Shown here: piece by piece, positions 10,301 through 19,836 of the stretch
Layout of the letters: each line of letters starts with the position of its first letter
Position numbering within the stretch: the stretch's first letter is position 1
NCBI GenBank assembly: GCA_002007365.1
Contig: LNZR01000080.1
Coordinates: 1-64,000 of the forward strand
Direction of reading: 5' to 3'
Length of the DNA: 64,000 nucleotides
Source: Epulopiscium sp. Nele67-Bin005
Lineage (GTDB): Bacteria; Bacillota; Clostridia; Lachnospirales; Cellulosilyticaceae
Made by a program: the position numbers and the translations under genes
The notes under the pieces: generated by a model
Seen by the model: only the letters and a program-made list of their open reading frames with translations
What the model was told of the DNA's origin: nothing
The model's database searches: none

Positions 10301-12931
10301 GTGTTAGAAAAAGTTTATAATCCGAAATTGGTAGAAGATAGGTTATATAAGAAGTGGGTTGATAAAAATTATTTTCATGCAGAGGTTGATAAATCGAAAA
10401 AGCCATTTACCATTATGATGCCACCACCAAATATAACTGGTAGGTTGCATATGGGACACGCTTTAGATAATACTTTGCAAGATATTTTAATTAGGTACAA
10501 ACGTATGCAGGGGTATAATGTTCTTTGGTTACCAGGGACTGACCACGCAAGTATCGCTACAGAAGTTAAAGTTACAAATCAACTTGCTGAACAAGGAATT
10601 TTAAAAGATGAGCTTGGCAGAGAAGGATTTTTGGAAAAAGTTTGGGATTGGAAAAATCAATCAGGGAGCATTATTACAGAGCAGTTAAAAACTTTGGGAG
10701 TTTCTTGCGACTGGCAAAGAGAGCGTTTTACTATGGACGATGGATTGTCAAATGCAGTTCAAGAAGTTTTTATCAAATTATACGAAAAAGGGTATATTTA
10801 TAAAGGTGAAAGAATTGTAAACTGGTGTCCAGTGTGCCAGACAGCTATTTCAGATGCTGAAGTTGAACACAAAGAGCAAGATGGATTTTTTTATCATTTA
10901 CGTTATCCAATTGATGGGACAGATGAATTTATAAATCTTGCTACAACTCGCCCAGAAACAATGCTTGGAGATACTGCAATCGCTGTAAATCCTGAAGATG
11001 AGAGATATCAACATCTAATTGGAAAAATGATTAATCTTCCTCTTACAGACCGTCAAATTCCAATTATTGCTGATGAATACGTTGATAAAGAATTTGGAAC
11101 AGGGGTTGTAAAAATTACTCCATCTCATGATCCAAATGATTTTGAGGTTGGTCAACGCCACAATCTACCTCAAATTTGTGTAATGAATGATGATGCTACA
11201 ATGAATAAAAATGCTGGGAAATATGAGGGTCTGCATCGTAAAGAAGCTAGAAAAGCAATTTTAGCTGACTTAGAAACTCAAGGATTTTTTGTAAAAGCTG
11301 AAAATCATACTAATAATGTAGGAACTCATGATAGATGTGGAGATATTATTGAACCAATGATTAAAATGCAGTGGTTTGTAAAAATGTCGGAGCTTGCAAA
11401 GCCAGCAATTGAGGCCCTTCAGAAAAAAGAGTTAAATTTTGTGCCAGAAAGATTTGGAAACACATATCTTAGATGGTTAGAAAATATTAGAGATTGGTGT
11501 ATTTCTCGTCAATTATGGTGGGGACATCGTATCCCAGTTTATTATTGTACTAAGTGCAAAGATTATGTAGTTTCAGCAACAAAACCAGAAGCTTGTAAGT
11601 GTGGGCATACTGAATTTACTCAAGAAGAGGATACTTTAGATACTTGGTTTAGTTCGGCACTTTGGCCATTTTCAACGTTGGGTTGGCCAGAAAAAACTGA
11701 GGAATTAGAGCATTTCTATCCAACAAGTGTTTTGGTTACTGGATATGATATTATTTTCTTCTGGGTTGTAAGAATGGTGTTTTCTGGGATTGAGCAGATG
11801 GGAGAAGTTCCGTTTAAAGATGTTCTAATTCATGGTCTTGTTTTAGATGATCAAGGGCGAAAAATGAGTAAATCTTTAGGCAATGGAATTGACCCATTAG
11901 AAGTAATTAATGATTATAGTGCTGATGCTTTACGCCTAACTTTAGTTACGGGGAATGCCCCAGGAAACAATATGCGTTTTTATTATGAGCGTGTAGAAGG
12001 TAGTCGTAATTTTGGTAATAAGTTATGGAATGCTACTAGATTTATTCTTATGAATTGTGAAAATGAAACAATAGATTTGGATAAGATGCCACAGAATTTA
12101 ACTCCTGCAGACAAGTGGATTTTATCAAAAGTTAATACGCTTTCTACAGAAGTAACGGAAAATATGGATAAGTATGAACTTGGAATTGCTGTTCAAAAAG
12201 TATATGATTTTGCGTGGGAAACTTTTTGTGATTGGTATATTGAGATGGTAAAACCAAGGTTGTATAACCAAGAAGATGCAACACGAGTTACAGCTCTTTG
12301 GACATTAAAAACTGTAATGATTAACGTGTTAAAAATGCTTCACCCATTTATTCCTTTTATAACAGAAGAAATTTTTATGGGCTTACAAGAGGTTGAAGAA
12401 AGTATTATGATTTCGGCTTGGCCAACTTTTAATGATGCTTGGCATTTTGAAACCGAAGAAAAAGAAGTAGAACTTATCCAAAATGCTGTACGAAATATTC
12501 GTGATGTGCGTACGGAAATGAATGTTCCTCCATCAAGAAAAGCCAAAGTTTTTGTAGTATCTGAAGATGAAAATATTAGAAAAGTGTTTGAAAATGGAAA
12601 AGTATTTTTTGCTACTCTTGGATTTGCATCAGAAGTTATTATACAGTCTAACAATGATGGAATAGAAAAAGATGCAGTTTCTACTATAATTCCAAATGCA
12701 ACTATTTTTATTCCGTTTGCAGAACTTGTGGATATTAGCAAAGAAATTGAACGTCTTGAAAAAGAGAAGAAAAAATTTGAAAGTGAAATTGAACGAGTTG
12801 ATAAGAAACTTTCAAATCAAGGGTTTGTGGCCAAAGCTCCTGCTGATTTAATTGAAGCTGAGAAATCTAAACGAGAAAAATTCCAGACTATGTTAAATGA
12901 AGTTTCAGAAAGATTAAATAGTTTTAATTAA
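10301..12931 (+). CDS. valS: Valyl-tRNA synthetase (GTG start)
   Basis: PPPNITGRLHMGHALDNTLQD, GRKMSKSLGNGIDP, C-terminal coiled coil. Confidence 0.98.
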   Translation: MLEKVYNPKLVEDRLYKKWVDKNYFHAEVDKSKKPFTIMMPPPNITGRLHMGHALDNTLQDILIRYKRMQGYNVLWLPGTDHASIATEVKVTNQLAEQGILKDELGREGFLEKVWDWKNQSGSIITEQLKTLGVSCDWQRERFTMDDGLSNAVQEVFIKLYEKGYIYKGERIVNWCPVCQTAISDAEVEHKEQDGFFYHLRYPIDGTDEFINLATTRPETMLGDTAIAVNPEDERYQHLIGKMINLPLTDRQIPIIADEYVDKEFGTGVVKITPSHDPNDFEVGQRHNLPQICVMNDDATMNKNAGKYEGLHRKEARKAILADLETQGFFVKAENHTNNVGTHDRCGDIIEPMIKMQWFVKMSELAKPAIEALQKKELNFVPERFGNTYLRWLENIRDWCISRQLWWGHRIPVYYCTKCKDYVVSATKPEACKCGHTEFTQEEDTLDTWFSSALWPFSTLGWPEKTEELEHFYPTSVLVTGYDIIFFWVVRMVFSGIEQMGEVPFKDVLIHGLVLDDQGRKMSKSLGNGIDPLEVINDYSADALRLTLVTGNAPGNNMRFYYERVEGSRNFGNKLWNATRFILMNCENETIDLDKMPQNLTPADKWILSKVNTLSTEVTENMDKYELGIAVQKVYDFAWETFCDWYIEMVKPRLYNQEDATRVTALWTLKTVMINVLKMLHPFIPFITEEIFMGLQEVEESIMISAWPTFNDAWHFETEEKEVELIQNAVRNIRDVRTEMNVPPSRKAKVFVVSEDENIRKVFENGKVFFATLGFASEVIIQSNNDGIEKDAVSTIIPNATIFIPFAELVDISKEIERLEKEKKKFESEIERVDKKLSNQGFVAKAPADLIEAEKSKREKFQTMLNEVSERLNSFN

Positions 12932-12970
12932 AAAAAACTCGATACTTTTGTGGTATCGAGTTTTTTTTAT
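12931..12970. terminator. Hairpin between convergent genes, probably bidirectional
   Basis: aaaaaaactcgatac-ttttgtg-gtatcgagttttttt, A-run and T-run on both sides. Confidence 0.85.
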
Positions 12971-13035
12971 TATCTTACTACGTCTGTAGTAGTGTCGTCA
13001 GTTGTTGCCTCAGTTGTTGAGTCAGTTGTTGTATC

Positions 13036-13506
13036 TCAATTTGCATCTGTAGTAGTGTTGTTAGTTGTATCATCAGTTGTTGAGTCAGTACTGGTATCTA
13101 CATAAGGCCCACTTACTACTGGTTGGTCTGTTTCAGGTCCAGTTGTTTCTGGAAATGTTATTGGTGGCTCACCTACTTCAGGTTCTTCAAGTGCTGTATC
13201 ATTTACAATTCCAGCATAATCAAGTAAATCTTCAAGATTTAATGATAAAAGTAATTGTTGTTTGATAACATCACGTAACATTGTATTTACAGAAGCGTTA
13301 GTATCTAAAATTTCTTCTAAACTGCTTGCTGTATCGTTAGCTGTTGAAAGTGTTCCTAATGCATATTGAACTTTTTCAGCTTCAGCATTTAAAAGGTGAG
13401 CTAAACTTAAACCTTCCATTCCGATTGAAGCAAGAATTAAGTTAACAGCCTCATCTTTAGTTAAAGAAATGTTTGGGGTAATATCTGGGATATTTGACAT
13501 TGACAT
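13036..13506 (-). CDS. Structural/surface-type protein with Thr/Asp-rich tail
   Basis: NLILASIGMEGLSLAHLLNAEAEKVQYALGTL head, low-complexity TDSTTDDTTNNTTTDAN tail; SD ggagg upstream. Confidence 0.65.
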   Translation of the reverse strand: MSMSNIPDITPNISLTKDEAVNLILASIGMEGLSLAHLLNAEAEKVQYALGTLSTANDTASSLEEILDTNASVNTMLRDVIKQQLLLSLNLEDLLDYAGIVNDTALEEPEVGEPPITFPETTGPETDQPVVSGPYVDTSTDSTTDDTTNNTTTDAN

Positions 13507-13750
13507 TGTGGTTTCCTCCCTTCGTGTTGCAACCTAATAGTATACTATGTGGGTTAGAATTTTATGTGACTAGTTATAATTAAGTTGTCTTATTTTTTAT
13601 GATAAGAATTTTTAATAGGTAAAATTTGCTAATTACAAAAAATAACAATATTTGGAAATATATAATGAATATAAATATTTACATCTTGTTGCACTTTATA
13701 AAATCTCTCATATATTGATCTTATATAACTATGGAATAAGGAGGAAAATT

Positions 13751-14404
13751 ATGGGAATGCCTCAAATACCTGAAGGTACAAACCGACCCTGTTTTGATGA
13801 ATTAATTATAGATTTATTAGAGTCAATTGCGTTAGAAGAGATGGCGATGGCTCACTTAATGAACGCCGAAGGGGAAAAAATGCAAGAAGTTGTGAACCGT
13901 TATCGCAATAAAGAAGCTTGTTTTTGCCATCTAGCAGAAGCCTACAGCGATACTCAGCAGATGATTAATAGTTTAATTATGCAAGAATGGTTATTAATAA
14001 ATAAATTAATTAGAGTTCAAAAATTTAATGATAGTCGTCCTTGTAGTGAACGAGAAACTTGTAAAAAGGAATGCAAATCTCCATGTCATAATCACTGCAA
14101 AAATCATTGTAAAAAGGATTTATGTACGCAAAAAACTTGTGGAGAAGAAGAAGCAAAAAAATCGGCTGAACAAATATTAGAGGTAGAAAAATTAGTTAAT
14201 CAAAAAATGTTAGATATTGAAAAATTAGTGAATGAAAAGTTAGAAAATAATTTGGGGGAAGTTCCATCATGCCCAAAAGAAGATTTTTGCTATCATTATC
14301 CACATGATTATAGTAGAAATAATTATTATTGTGAACCAAAATATTATAATTCATGGAATTATTTTGGTACGTGTCCCCCTAATTACCGAGCTAAATATTT
14401 TTAG
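13751..14404 (+). CDS. Paralogous structural protein with Cys/His-rich tail; start corrected from 13652
   Basis: LLESIALEEMAMAHLMNAEGEKMQEVV head matches the 13036-13506 protein; tail CKKECKSPCHNHCKNHCKKDLC. SD aaggagg at ~13739. Confidence 0.65.
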   Translation: MGMPQIPEGTNRPCFDELIIDLLESIALEEMAMAHLMNAEGEKMQEVVNRYRNKEACFCHLAEAYSDTQQMINSLIMQEWLLINKLIRVQKFNDSRPCSERETCKKECKSPCHNHCKNHCKKDLCTQKTCGEEEAKKSAEQILEVEKLVNQKMLDIEKLVNEKLENNLGEVPSCPKEDFCYHYPHDYSRNNYYCEPKYYNSWNYFGTCPPNYRAKYF

Positions 14405-14603
14405 AAGAATTAAAATTTGTAAAGGGAATTTTATAAAAAATTTCCTTTTATTTAATTTAAGTTGTTGAATTTTATAGGTGATTGTTGTAAAATATAAAAG
14501 TAAAGGTTAAAATTTTCACTAATTTAATTGTATTTAGAGGGGTTAAGTGAAGTATTTAGTAACCTCAAATATTTTAAAATAATATAGAAATGGGGAATTT
14601 AGC

Positions 14604-15362
14604 GTGGAAAAAAATGTTTTAGACTTAGCTAGCCAAAGTACATCATTTAGAGAGCGATTACGAGGTACTTTAGAAACGGAGCTATTAAATAATTTTATTG
14701 CTGACAAAAATAATAATGAACTTTATGATGTTTTGGTAAAATTATTAGAGGAAACAAAATCAAATCAACAACTTGGGCAAAATCTTGACTATTTAGAGGA
14801 GCAGTATAAAGAGCTTAAGATTAAATATATGAAAATGGAACAAGATTTTCAGGCTGCTGAGGCTCAACGTCAAATTTTGGCTAAAAGTTTAGAAGAACAT
14901 AACGCAAGGGTAAAAGCTTTAACAAAAGGAATTGAGAGCTTTGAAGATAGATATAATCACGTAGATGAAATTTACGAGATTTATTTGGGGCTTGATGAAG
15001 GAGTAAAAAGTGGGCTTGATGGAATTTTCAAGTTGACTGATACTGTGGATCAATTTTTACTTTGTGGAACAGAATATGAGCGTTTAGAAATGCTTTGGGA
15101 TTTTATTTCATACGCAATTGCAAATGTTGATGGTGATGATGCGATTAATAAATTAGGAGAAATCTTTGATTATTTCTTTGATTTATATCGCCAAATGAAC
15201 CCAATGTATGAGCGTCTTGAAGTTAATACGGGTACTGCATTTGATGGGTCAACTCAAACAAAAGTTGGTCGTACAAGTGGGCGTGTTATTGAAGTAAAAT
15301 TAAGAGGAATTAAAAACGTACACACTCAAAAGATTTTACGTAAATCTGTTGTTCTGCTATAA
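14604..15362 (+). CDS. Coiled-coil protein with GrpE-like C-terminal domain (paralog 1)
   Basis: Heptad-rich N-terminus; C-terminus LEVNTGTAFDGSTQTKVGRTSGRVIEVKLRGIKNVHTQKILRKSVVLL. Confidence 0.6.
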   Translation: MEKNVLDLASQSTSFRERLRGTLETELLNNFIADKNNNELYDVLVKLLEETKSNQQLGQNLDYLEEQYKELKIKYMKMEQDFQAAEAQRQILAKSLEEHNARVKALTKGIESFEDRYNHVDEIYEIYLGLDEGVKSGLDGIFKLTDTVDQFLLCGTEYERLEMLWDFISYAIANVDGDDAINKLGEIFDYFFDLYRQMNPMYERLEVNTGTAFDGSTQTKVGRTSGRVIEVKLRGIKNVHTQKILRKSVVLL

Positions 15363-15398
15363 AACTACTTGTCCTCCTAAAAATCTACAAAAAATTAC

Positions 15399-15427
15399 TT
15401 GACAAACCAAATAAAATATACTATTCT
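15399..15427 (+). promoter_or_regulatory. Sigma-A type promoter for the riboswitch transcript
   Basis: TTGACA - 17 nt - TATTCT immediately upstream of the riboswitch. Confidence 0.7.
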
Positions 15428-15439
15428 TAATAATATAAT

Positions 15440-15539
15440 CTTATCAAGAGAGGCAGAGGGAGTGGCCCTGTGAAGCCCAGCAACCTGTTAACACAAGGTG
15501 CTAAATCCAACAACTAAAAATTTAGTTGAAAGATGAGTA
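15440..15539 (+). ncRNA. SAM-I (S-box) riboswitch
   Basis: cttatcaagagaggcagagggagtggccctgtgaagcccagcaacctgt...aaggtgctaaatccaac...gaaagatgag matches the S-box consensus. Confidence 0.96.
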
Positions 15540-15555
15540 TAAATTGAGCGTATAT

Positions 15556-15587
15556 GAGCCTAAGTTTATACTTGGGCTTATTTTTTC
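15556..15587 (+). terminator. Expression-platform terminator of the SAM riboswitch
   Basis: agcctaag-tttata-cttgggct followed by attttttc. Confidence 0.8.
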
Positions 15588-15641
15588 GTAAAGATTTTAT
15601 AAATGCGCTCTTGAATTTTTTATTATTAAGGAGGAAAGGTC

Positions 15642-16196
15642 ATGGAACAAAAAAAATTATCAATCAAAACTATAGTAGCAATTGGAATTGGGTCAGCAGT
15701 ATTTTTGGTTTTAGGAAGATTTGCAAGTATTCCAACGGGTGTCCCAAACACAGAAATTCAAACGGCTTATGCATTTTTAGCACTAATGGCAATTTTATAT
15801 GGACCAGTAGCAGGGCTTAGTATTGGATTTATTGGGCATACTCTAAAAGATATTACGGCATATGGTTCGCCATGGTTTAGCTGGATTATTGCATCAGCAG
15901 TAGTTGGTCTTGTGATTGGATTTGCAAAAAATAAAATTAATGTCGAAGAAGGAAATTTAACAAAAAAAGATATTATTACCTTTAATATTTTTCAAGTTGT
16001 TGCAAATGTTGTAGCATGGGGAATAGTAGCTCCAACTTTAGATATTTTTATTTATAGTGAACCTATGAACAAAGTTTATTTACAAGGTGCAGTAGCTGGT
16101 GTCTCAAATATTATTACTGTAGGAGTTATCGGTACTATGTTATTGATTACATATAGCAAAACACGTGTACAGAAGAATAGTCTTGAGCTAGAATAA
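15642..16196 (+). CDS. ECF transporter substrate-specific (S) component, UPF0397-like
   Basis: [60 protein letters not shown]; multi-TM. Confidence 0.85.
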   Translation: MEQKKLSIKTIVAIGIGSAVFLVLGRFASIPTGVPNTEIQTAYAFLALMAILYGPVAGLSIGFIGHTLKDITAYGSPWFSWIIASAVVGLVIGFAKNKINVEEGNLTKKDIITFNIFQVVANVVAWGIVAPTLDIFIYSEPMNKVYLQGAVAGVSNIITVGVIGTMLLITYSKTRVQKNSLELE

Positions 16197-16203
16197 AAAA
16201 ATT

Positions 16204-16230
16204 AACGGAGGTTTAATACCTTCGTTTTTT
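16204..16230 (+). terminator. Hairpin plus T-run between S-component and ATPase genes
   Basis: aacggaggt-ttaat-accttcgtttttt. Confidence 0.65.
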
Positions 16231-16271
16231 ATCGACTATTATAATTTTTAATTAAATAGAAAGGAAATTTT

Positions 16272-17975
16272 ATGAAGAAGCCAGTAATTGAATTTGAAAA
16301 TTTTAACTTTCAATATAAAGCTCAAAAATCACCAACTTTAAAAAATATAAATTTAACTATTTATGAAGGAGAAAAAATTGTAATTGTAGGCCCATCAGGG
16401 TCAGGAAAAAGTACTCTTTCGCATTGTATAAATGGATTAGTCCCTTTTTACTACGATGGAAAAATAGATGGCAAACTAACTATTATGGGAAAAGAAACTA
16501 AGAATAGTTCAATCGCAAAAATTTCAAACGATGTAGGAACAGTTTTACAAGACCCAGACGGACAATTTATAGGGCTTACAGTAGGAGAAGATATTGCTTT
16601 TAAGCTTGAAAATGATTGTATTCCACAAGATGTAATGAAACAAAAAGTGGAACAGGCTAGCAAATTGGTAGATATAAATTCTCATTTAGATGTTGCTCCT
16701 CATCAACTTTCTGGGGGGCAAAAACAAAGGGTAACCCTTGCTGGCGTATTAGTTAGAGATGTTCCAATTTTATTATTTGATGAACCTTTGGCGAGTTTGG
16801 ACCCTGCAACAGGAAAAACGGCAATGGAGTTAATTGATACAATTAGAAATAATGAACAAAAAACTATTATTATAATTGAACATAGATTAGAAGATGTACT
16901 TCACTGCAAAGTAGATAGAATTATAATTGTAAACGATGGGGAAATAATTGCCGATGCTTCACCAAATGAAATATTAGCACAAAATATTTTAACCGAAACA
17001 GGAATTCGTGAACCGTTATATATTACTGCACTAAAGTATGCAAATTGTAAATTAGATAGCAAGATGGAATTGGAGGATTTGGAGAAATTAAATTTAGGTG
17101 AGGCAAAGGCTCAATTAGAAAAATGGGAACAAGCTATTAATAAGGAAGAAACTCCAACAAAACAAGTTCCATTATTAGGTTTTGAAAATGTAAAATTTGG
17201 TTATAGCAAGAAAAAAGAAATTTTAAAAGATGTCAGTTTTACAATTTACAAAGGAGAGATGTTGAGTGTGGTTGGTAGAAACGGAGCTGGAAAATCAACA
17301 CTATCTAAATTAATTTGTGGATTTTATAAACCAACTTCGGGTAAAATTTTATTTGATGGCAAAGATATTGCACCTCTAACTATAAAAGAACGGGCAGAAA
17401 AAATAGGGATAGTTTTGCAAAATCCAAATCAAATGATTTCCAAAACTTTAATCTTTGATGAAGTTGCACTAGGATTAAAAATTAGAAATGTTAACGAAGA
17501 AGAAATTAAGGAGCGAGTATTTGAAACTCTAAAAGTTTGTGGACTTTATGCATATAGAAACTGGCCAATTTCGGCACTTAGTTTTGGACAAAAGAAACGT
17601 GTAACTATAGCTTCAATTTTGGTACTAAATCCTGAACTTTTAATTTTAGATGAGCCAACAGCTGGACAAGATTTCAAACATTATACAGAAATCATGGAAT
17701 TTTTGAAGGAGTTAAATAGTAAAGGGACAACTATTATTATGATAACTCACGATATGCATTTAATGTTAGAATATACTGACCGAGCAATTGTAATTTCTGA
17801 TGGGCAGAAGTTAGCAGAAACTCACACATATGAAGTGTTAACAAATTATGAACTTATAGAGCCAGCTCATTTAAAGGAAACTTCTTTATATACTTTGGCC
17901 GTAAAAGCTGGGCTGAATTCTCCAAAAACATTTGTAAAAAGCTTTATTCAATATGATAGGGGGTTACGCCAATGA
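16272..17975 (+). CDS. ECF transporter duplicated ATPase (two ABC domains in one chain)
   Basis: Two Walker A (GPSGSGKST, GRNGAGKST), LSGGQKQR and LSFGQKKR signatures, two Walker B. Confidence 0.95.
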   Translation: MKKPVIEFENFNFQYKAQKSPTLKNINLTIYEGEKIVIVGPSGSGKSTLSHCINGLVPFYYDGKIDGKLTIMGKETKNSSIAKISNDVGTVLQDPDGQFIGLTVGEDIAFKLENDCIPQDVMKQKVEQASKLVDINSHLDVAPHQLSGGQKQRVTLAGVLVRDVPILLFDEPLASLDPATGKTAMELIDTIRNNEQKTIIIIEHRLEDVLHCKVDRIIIVNDGEIIADASPNEILAQNILTETGIREPLYITALKYANCKLDSKMELEDLEKLNLGEAKAQLEKWEQAINKEETPTKQVPLLGFENVKFGYSKKKEILKDVSFTIYKGEMLSVVGRNGAGKSTLSKLICGFYKPTSGKILFDGKDIAPLTIKERAEKIGIVLQNPNQMISKTLIFDEVALGLKIRNVNEEEIKERVFETLKVCGLYAYRNWPISALSFGQKKRVTIASILVLNPELLILDEPTAGQDFKHYTEIMEFLKELNSKGTTIIMITHDMHLMLEYTDRAIVISDGQKLAETHTYEVLTNYELIEPAHLKETSLYTLAVKAGLNSPKTFVKSFIQYDRGLRQ

Positions 17976-18802
17976 GTTCTCCAATGCTTGGGTATATAGA
18001 AATTAATTCACCAATTCACAAATTAACAGGAGCAACTAAACTTATTGTGTTAATATTATGTTCATTAACTGCAATGTTAACTTACGATACACGTGTTTTG
18101 GTAGGGTTATTATTGTTTAGTGTAGTGATGTTTAAGGTTTCTAAAGTAAAATTTAGCGATATTTCATTTGTATTTTACTTTATATTATTTTTCCTAACGA
18201 TTAATAATATAGCAATTTTTATATTATCGCCGTATCAAGGTGTCGAAATTTATGGTTCAAAAACAATATTATTTGAAATAGCAGGCCCTTATGCAATGAC
18301 AGCAGAGCAACTTTTTTATCATTTAAACATTACACTAAAGTATTTTGCAGTAATACCTTTTGCATTATTATTTATGGTAGCCACACACCCTAGTGAATTT
18401 GCTGCATCACTTAATAAAATTGGGGTAAGTTATAAAGTTGCATATTCAGTAGCTATTGCTTTGCGTTACATTCCAGATATTCAAAGAGATTATCAAGATA
18501 TTTCTTTTGCTCAACAAGCTAGAGGAATAGATTTATCTAAGAAAGAAAAACTTGGGAAACGCATTAAAAATGTGAGTGCTATTTTAGTGCCACTAATTTT
18601 TTCAAGCCTTGAACGTATTGAAACTATTAGTACGGCTATGGAACTTAGGGCGTTTGGAGAAAATAAAAAAAGAACTTGGTATAGTGCTAGAGATTTTCAC
18701 AAAAACGATTTTTTAATGTTAGCACTAGTATTTTCTATGTTCATTTTATCAATAATAGTAACTTTTTCTAACGGAAGTAGATACTTTAATCCATTTATAT
18801 AG
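17972..18802 (+). CDS. ECF transporter transmembrane (T) component
   Basis: SPIHKLTGATKLI..., conserved AQQARGID and AMELRAFG motifs; overlaps the ATPase gene. Confidence 0.93.
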   Translation: MSSPMLGYIEINSPIHKLTGATKLIVLILCSLTAMLTYDTRVLVGLLLFSVVMFKVSKVKFSDISFVFYFILFFLTINNIAIFILSPYQGVEIYGSKTILFEIAGPYAMTAEQLFYHLNITLKYFAVIPFALLFMVATHPSEFAASLNKIGVSYKVAYSVAIALRYIPDIQRDYQDISFAQQARGIDLSKKEKLGKRIKNVSAILVPLIFSSLERIETISTAMELRAFGENKKRTWYSARDFHKNDFLMLALVFSMFILSIIVTFSNGSRYFNPFI

Positions 18803-18813
18803 AGATAAAAAAT

Positions 18814-18848
18814 AAAAATCTTAGCGTATTATTATGCTAAGATTTTTT
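18814..18848 (+). terminator. Rho-independent terminator
   Basis: aaaaatcttagc-gtattatta(t)-gctaagatttttt. Confidence 0.85.
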
Positions 18849-18969
18849 GTTTTCTATAAGTGTTTATTTTTGGTGTAATAAAAATGTAATATTTATAATG
18901 TTGACTTTTGACTAATAATGTATTAATATAGAGCGTGAAATTACCAAGATTAGTAAGGAGGGCAAATTT

Positions 18970-19809
18970 TTGTATAATAAGGCGAGTTTATTAAATTATG
19001 CTAAAGAAAATTTATGCTTTGGTCAAAATTTAAAGTCTGTTGTAGAGTTACATTTATTAGAACAATTTATTAAAGAAAGTTCACAAGATGAGATAAACGA
19101 GCTTTTGAAACAATTAAATGAGTTCCATAAAGAGGCTTCCCCTACAATAGAGCAATTAAATTTAAATATTGATGAGGAGTATAATAAAGTTGTAATTGAA
19201 AATTTGAATTTAAAATTACAAAATGCATATAATTATATATTGCATCTAGAAGATGTAGTGGAAAAATTACAGTCACAAACCGTTGAAGAACTTAGGTTTT
19301 TAAAGAATGAGGCACATTTATTACAAAACAAAAAAGAAATTTATAAAAAAAATTTAAAAAAAGTGGAACAAAATTTGAATGAATTTCGTCTAAGTTATGA
19401 AACGTTGGAAGATATATACAATTTATATCTTAGTATACCAAATGAAATACAATTAGAGTTAAGTCATATTTTTAAATCAACTAACAATTCTTGTCAATTT
19501 TTAGCATGTAGTTCTAATATAGAGAGTTTAAAATTATTTTGGGATTATATTTTTGAATGTATGCAACAGGAAAAAGATGAGAATAATTTGATATGCAACT
19601 TAATTACAATTTTTGATTATTTCTTTGATTTATACAACCAGCTTAATCCGAATATTGAAAGATGTATTGTAGAAGTTGGAGACAAGTATGATAAAAATTT
19701 GCACACTAGTTTAAGAAGAGTTATCGGAAATATAAAGCTTATTCAACTTCTTGGAATTCAAGATAATACGACAAATGAAATTATAAGAAAGTCGATTGTT
19801 TGGTTATAA
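18970..19809 (+). CDS. Coiled-coil protein with GrpE-like C-terminal domain (paralog 2; TTG start)
   Basis: C-terminus VGDKYDKNLHTSLRRVIGNIKLIQLLGIQDNTTNEIIRKSIVWL parallels paralogs 1 and 3. Confidence 0.6.
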   Translation: MYNKASLLNYAKENLCFGQNLKSVVELHLLEQFIKESSQDEINELLKQLNEFHKEASPTIEQLNLNIDEEYNKVVIENLNLKLQNAYNYILHLEDVVEKLQSQTVEELRFLKNEAHLLQNKKEIYKKNLKKVEQNLNEFRLSYETLEDIYNLYLSIPNEIQLELSHIFKSTNNSCQFLACSSNIESLKLFWDYIFECMQQEKDENNLICNLITIFDYFFDLYNQLNPNIERCIVEVGDKYDKNLHTSLRRVIGNIKLIQLLGIQDNTTNEIIRKSIVWL

Positions 19810-19836
19810 AAATACATTTTAATGGGAGGATTTATA

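Noticed and set aside
12340-12741. 133-aa antisense ORF in valS
   Set aside because: Shadow ORF opposite a highly conserved gene; low-complexity Ser/Ile composition.
15554-15820. 88-aa ORF after the riboswitch
   Set aside because: Overlaps the riboswitch terminator and the ECF S-component in another frame; no RBS, no protein character.
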